Assembly (NCBI GenBank): GCA_023525975.1
Contig: CM042027.1
Location: 11,179,001-11,243,000 of the forward strand
Reading direction: 5' to 3'
From: Smallanthus sonchifolius
Taxonomy: Eukaryota; Streptophyta; Magnoliopsida; Asterales; Asteraceae
Length of the DNA stretch: 64,000 nt
Made by a program: the position numbers and the translations under genes. A model generated the notes under the pieces. It was not told the origin of the DNA. It made no database searches and worked only from the letters and a program-made list of their open reading frames with translations. Shown in pieces: positions 58,866 through 64,000 of this stretch. Each line of letters opens with the position of its first letter. Position 1 is the stretch's first letter.

Positions 58866-59300
58866 TTACAGGCCGGAGAGATTATCAAGACCGATGCCTA
58901 GAATTTCTATCTCCTCTTTTGTTCTCTCCCAATCCATCCTATCTTGTTGTGCCATGTTAAATCGTTTCAATAAGTCGACCATTTGTTTGCCGATTTCGAT
59001 GTGAGTTGGAACCAAACCCAAGCCCGATGCTTGGGCTTTTGCTTTTTTCTTTCCGATCTGGCGGGTTATGTCTTCCACATCATTATTAATCGACCATTTG
59101 TTTGCCGATTTCGATGTGAGACGATCCGTTTCGGGTTGGTGTATCGTTAACTAATTTCCAATTTAGTGATTTCTTCAAAAGTTCCCAAAACACTATTGGT
59201 GTGTCGCCCCCTACATCGTCTTGAAAGCGGCTGATCGCTTTCACCAAAACATCGGTTTTAGTCTCACTGCTTCTTCAGTCTTGCAAACATTCTTGGTAGA
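58866..59300 (-). pseudogene. NAM-associated / Myb-like protein remnant (PIF/Harbinger companion type)
   Basis: On the minus strand from 59300, broken frames give FQDDVGGDTNSVLGTFEEIT, then FWELLKKS..WKLVNDTPTRNG, then ITRQIGKKKAKAQASGLGLV and QQDRMDWERTKEEIEILGI, ending in a stop at 58866-58868. This resembles the plant family whose C-terminus is annotated as no-apical-meristem-associated and which often sits next to Harbinger transposases. Frameshifts occur. A 30-bp block (encoding THIEIGKQMVD) is present twice, near 58976-59006 and 59087-59118, showing an internal duplication. Confidence 0.6.
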
Positions 59301-59339
59301 TCCCGTGAAACTTTACGACCTTTCCGTTTTAGTCCAGGA

Positions 59340-59482
59340 TTTTTTGACCTATACTTTCCTAAACCCTTGCACGCATTATTAATTCAAAACTTGAAATTTT
59401 ATCAAAACTATTTTCTTGAATAATAAATATTGATCTAATGGATATATATTTAAGAAAAACAATAATACTTGAGATATATATT

Positions 59483-59524
<42 letters not shown>

Positions 59525-62500
59525 CTTATTTAAGAGTATATATCTTATAAATAAACTATACTAAATTCTTAAAAACTTTATAGATTTATAATTATATAAA
59601 TAAAATAATTTATAAACTTATTCTAAAATACTTAAACTTGTAAATCATAAATCTTAGAAATTATTTTATAAATGTATAAAATAATAAAAGGAAATAAAAC
59701 TTATTTAGTTTTTATAAAAATAAAACATATTTATTTTTATAAAAATAAAACATATTTATTTTTATAAAAAGTCCAGGGACTAAAAATGCTATTATTGAAA
59801 CTTATTTTAAACTTAAAAGTTATGTTTTAACATGAAATAATAAAGGCTTGAGACTTCAGGGACTATTTGTGTAATTTGACCAAACTTCCAGAACCTGAAA
59901 TCGATCCCGAGTTCGAACCCCACGAAGCCCGGTTTTCATCCTCTTTTACTCGAAATCACATTTTCGGCCAGGTTCGTTGCACCTCGAGCCTCCCTTCGAG
60001 CGTGCGACCCAACCCCAATACAACCCACTGCCCAATTTCAAGCCTAGCACCGCGTGATTCGAATTCAAACCCAACCGTAATCTTCCCAACTAATTCGGCA
60101 ATTAATGACGAAATTGATTATAAATACATGTTGGAACTCATTAGCGACATCACACTCTAACTTCCCATTGTCTCAATTCCACAAAATCGCACCTGCATTG
60201 TTCGATTTAGTCCTACGACAGCCGACCAAGAACTTAGAAGTTGTTCGTCCTCAATTCGATATCAATTCAGGTAAACTTTATGGCCAAACTCTTCGTTATT
60301 GCTCATAGATCAATAGCCCTCTGTTAATTTGCATAAACAGAGGGTTAATCGATATGTATTTAGTGAAACTTTGTTCTAGGGTTCATACGGGGGAACAGGG
60401 ACGATTTGGAATATTGTTTAACCTTTTCTTTTTTCTATATTAACCACCAGCAAACCCGTAGCCGGGATGGTTAGTTCGTGTGTGTGTTGACTTGGATGGC
60501 CCGGGTTCGAATCCGGCCAGCCCAGGTTTTGCGGTTTTATTTTTTTATGCCCTTTTATTCAGTTTTAAAACTTCAAATAAGTTTTATAAAATCTGTTAAA
60601 CTTTTATAAACTTAAAAACGATTTTTATTTACACTTTTACATTCTGGAACATTTTTAATTAAATAAAAATTAGTTAAACCTATAAAAATTTAATCTTTAA
60701 TTTTGGTTTTAAATTCTTAAAAACTATAAAAATATTTTTTAAACTTTTATAAAACTTATAGTTACGCAGAAACTATTTATTAAAAACAGTAAACTTAATT
60801 TATTATTTGTATCCTAGATTAAAAGAATTCTTTTATCCTAATCTTTAATTTAAACTTATAAACTTTTAAAAACTTATATATTTTTTGTAAACTCAGAAAA
60901 GTTTATAAAATTTATATAAAAACATAAACTTATAAATTTATACATTTTTATAAAATTTATGCTTAATTAACTTGAAGCTCATTTATTTATTTAAAAAAAA
61001 CAGAAGAATAAATATACATTGATTATTTAAGATTAGAAATTTATAAACTTATGAATTTATAAACTTTAGGAAAACAGAAACTTTAATTTAATAAATTATA
61101 AACTTATACGTTTTATATTTCATATAAACATAAATCTATTGGTTTATATAAATTTAAAACATGAGAAAATAAATATACTTTATTTATTTCTAAATATTTA
61201 TAAACTTATAAACTTTATAAAATAAAATAGAGACTTTAAAACAATTATAGACTTATACTTTTAAAACATAAACTTTAATTAAATACTTATATTTATAAAC
61301 TTACCATTTGAAGGAAACCTTATAAACTTATAATTTCATTTAAAATTTAAGAACATTTATAGACTTATAATCAAAATATAAACTTTACAAGAAATCCTAT
61401 TTAACATTTTAAAAACTTATAAATGCTTATTATTTATTTAAACTTATAACCACATTTTAAACATTATTTAACTACAAGTTAATTTAATAAATACTTAATA
61501 CTTAAATGCTTTAATAAATCATAAGTGATTTGTATTGATTATTTTCAATTAGATAAATATTTGTCCTTGTAGATAATTATTTATCCTTAATAATTGTGTA
61601 TTCTTAAATTGGTTATTATAAAACCTTAATCATTATTTATTCTTTAAATAATACTTATCATTATATATTCTTTAAATAATTATTATTAATCTTTAATAAT
61701 TATTTATTCTTTAAATAACTATTGTTAAACTTTAATAATTATTTAGTCTTTCACTTAACTATTATTACCACTCTACTTCTAAATACTTAGAAAACTATTT
61801 TGATTATTATTTACCTAACTTGTGTAATTAATAATTGTAAAATTTCTAAATAATTATTTTGAGTAATAATTATTCTAAACTATAAACTTATTAAACTTGA
61901 TATCCAAGTCTTGTATTTAAAACTTGTTTTAAACCTTATAAACACAATCATTCCCGTCTCCCATTTGGAACCCTAGATAATCTTAGAATCCTATATACTT
62001 AGCCATAAACTTATAGAATCAAAACTTGAAACTTTAGAGTTGTATTCTTAGGATTGTTGTGAGGATATTCTCCCTCAAAGTCTTGCTACACTAAATCTTG
62101 TTGGACACTCTCTCATACATCCGAGTGAGTATACTTAGCCCCTTTTTGTTTTACATTCTTTATAAACTTAGGGTGAAACATGTATCAAAAACTTATACAA
62201 TTCTTGTGCAACTATGCTTATATGCTTATTCTTGTGTTATGCTTGAGACTTGCATGCTTAAATTAGACTTAATACTAGCGTATCCTTTAACTTTGATCAA
62301 GCCTATGGTAACAATGATAGATCTATTGTATTTGACCAATCCACCTAGTTTGATTGACCCTTCGGGGGGAGCCCATGGTGATTGTTACTGAATTTAAACT
62401 TTAAACTTTTAAGGGTAACCTTCGGGTTATGCCTAAACTTGGTTGGAGGATTGATATGCACAATGTTTAACATGTTTTGTTCTCACACGTATACTATAGA

Positions 62501-62825
62501 ATGCATGACATGGTGAATTGTAATACTTTTCAAAACTTTGCTAAACTATGTTAAAACCTTTGTATCTCACCAACTATTTTTAGTTGACAGTTTACTTAAC
62601 ATGTTTCAGGTACGCTAGCATGAGACTTGTTATGATCACATAGGATGCTTTGGACCTAGATTATTTATCAAATGAATATTGTATTCTTGTTATATGTTGT
62701 CTTATTCTTTGTATTGAACCTTGAAAACCATAAATGAAATATTTAAACTTTAATAGTCAACCTTGTGCTTTTGAACAACCGCGTCCGCCCCGACGTATAA
62801 TCCGCCGTCGGTTGGGGTGTGAAAG
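59340..62825 (+). mobile_element. Long LTR (probably Ty3/gypsy), left end not resolved
   Basis: The sequence just before the primer-binding site (CCGCCCCGACGTATAATCCG, then GGTTGGGGTGTGAAA) has the form of an LTR 3' end, with the usual final CA changed. The stretch contains a TATA-like GATTATAAATACATG at 60115-60129, a possible leader with a GGTAAAC donor near 60270, and a very AT-rich middle (60540-61900). No TG start could be fixed, so about 59.3-59.9 kb is a guess. An (AT)n lies at 59485-59521. Confidence 0.5.
60448..60527 (+). repeat. tRNA-like segment with exact B box
   Basis: GGTTCGAATCC at 60504-60514 is an exact RNA polymerase III B box, with an A-box-like GGATGGTTAGTTCG upstream. 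The T-arm stem has mismatches and no full cloverleaf can be drawn, so this is more likely a SINE head or tRNA remnant than a tRNA gene. Confidence 0.5.
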
Positions 62826-62826
62826 A

Positions 62827-62840
62827 TGGGTATCAGAGCC
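62827..62840 (+). other. Retrotransposon primer-binding site
   Basis: GGGTATCAGAGCC matches the initiator tRNA-Met binding site (TGGTATCAGAGCC) with one change. It follows the LTR-like end by a couple of bases. Confidence 0.75.
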
Positions 62841-64000
62841 TTGGTTATAGGGAATTAGGTTATTAGACACATGAACTAGACTATAACTTAGGAAACCCAA
62901 ACATGAGTTAGCTCATGTCCTATACTAGGAACACTCCTCTCTAGTTTATTCTTAAACCATAAACCTTATACGTGAATACTCATACTTGAACTCTTATACT
63001 TCTATCTACTTACGTGTTACAAGAACCTACTACGTAGGGAATATAATCTTAGACTTCAAGTCTATTCCAACAAACTAACTCCCGTCAAGGATATTTAAGT
63101 TCTAAACAACGTAGAGAACTTGTGCGGACCGGAAGAATGAATGCCTGTATTTTGAGAAATTTTGTCAAGGAAAGCATTTCGTACAAATCCAAATCAACCG
63201 TTGGACCCGTATGCTTTCATGGGAATTCTCGAGATGAGTGTTCACTTATAGGAATGCATGACTTCTCAAAACGTTAGAGAACTTAAACCACCCTTGATAT
63301 GTCAAAGTGCTTATTTAATGATATTCACTAAATAAGTACCATCCAAAAGCTTATACTTCTCAATTTCAAATCTAAACCTATAATCCTTACTCTATGAACC
63401 TTGTGTTTCTACTCTTCATGATTCGTCACATAACAACATGCCTGCTCGTCATAACTAAAACTAGACTTCAAATCCTTATGATACGATACTTAAAACTATA
63501 TATATATATATACACACATTACTCTACAAAACTCATAATTCTATGATGCTTAAAGAACTCTTGTGCTTACCCCTATCTTCATATTACCTAACTAAACTTC
63601 ATTGGGTAACTATCTTAAGCTTTTACTACACTTTTATACATCCCTAAACCTTCATACGTCCTTAAAACTTACACACATCACCATCCCTTGTAAACAAAGC
63701 TTAACATCTTTTGACCTAAGGTACGTTAACAAAGAATTAGGAACCTACTCGTTTTCCCCATATTTGAGGACTTAAAGCCCACAATGAACCCTATCATGAT
63801 GCTATAAGCCCAAACAGTAGTAAATAATGACTAAAAGAAGTTGTAGGCCCATAAAGAGTTCTGGCTAGGGGAAATAGGGTACTTAAGTGAGTCCTTGCGA
63901 CCCACCCCTTTTCCCGGGAATCTTCTTCATGAGCACATCAATTTCAAGTCAAGAACCATTCTTAAACTAATACTGTGATGACTCAGTATTATGAATAATA
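62841..64000 (+). mobile_element. Start of retrotransposon interior, no intact gene
   Basis: Sequence after the primer-binding site to the window edge. Frames are short and stop-filled, so gag is either further right or destroyed. A (TA)n run lies at 63499-63512. Confidence 0.45.

Noticed and set aside
59867..60308. Open frames of 97 and 67 codons
   Set aside because: They lie in an LTR leader-like region, have no recognisable motif and overlap each other.
60448..60527. tRNA gene
   Set aside because: The B box is exact, but stems do not pair well and no full cloverleaf can be drawn.

Overview
The window is plant nuclear DNA, from a eudicot. An Asteraceae-type genome is my guess, from the overall flavour of the repeats, and I cannot prove it. 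It holds one intact host gene, a 20-exon P5CS (proline biosynthesis) on the minus strand at 25065-31030. Nearly everything else is transposable elements, their decayed relatives, and a pseudogene cluster.

Layout. 1-2469: right part of a hAT transposon whose transposase has two nonsense codons. 2507-6866: nested non-autonomous Helitrons with TC...CTAG ends and a 3' hairpin. 6881-7569: an inverted-repeat element. 9905-10586: a palindromic CACTA element with an ATT target duplication. 11580-19831: tandem duplications of a dead calcium-dependent-protein-kinase-like gene. 19832-21909: a second, internally deleted hAT copy split by a solo LTR. 22097-23051: a long palindromic Mutator-type MITE sitting in a Helitron 5' end. 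23950-24350: the 3' end of a LINE. 25065-31030: P5CS, with a solo LTR in one intron.

32290-42524: a complete but damaged Ty1/copia retrotransposon (minus strand) with two LTRs, PBS, PPT and GTAAT target duplications. A 2.4-kb solo LTR (33622-36038, ACTAA duplications) is inserted in it. 43548-46118: more Helitrons. 46388-46919 and 54101-54400: two PIF/Harbinger-type MITEs with TTA duplications. 47894-52715: a structurally complete Mutator-like element (MULE) with TIRs of about 215 bp, a perfect 9-bp target duplication, a decayed five-exon transposase and, on the opposite strand, a small GRF-type zinc-finger gene. 53128-53506: a hAT MITE of the same family as the two larger hAT copies. 57060-57375: another MITE with an 8-bp duplication. 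57985-58235: a minisatellite. 58866-59300: a degenerate NAM/Myb-like pseudogene. About 59.4 kb to the end: a long LTR, then a primer-binding site and the start of a retrotransposon interior.

The most unusual signals are the MULE with its GRF-zinc-finger passenger; a module of perfect hairpins (arms TGCGCACTT / AAGTGCGCA) repeated at exactly 33 bp in one solo LTR and present in variant form in an unrelated-looking LTR; a paralogous empty site that fixes the ends of one Helitron; and kinase pseudogene copies that all inherited the same nonsense codon, so they were amplified after death. I saw no clearly new functional system beyond these.
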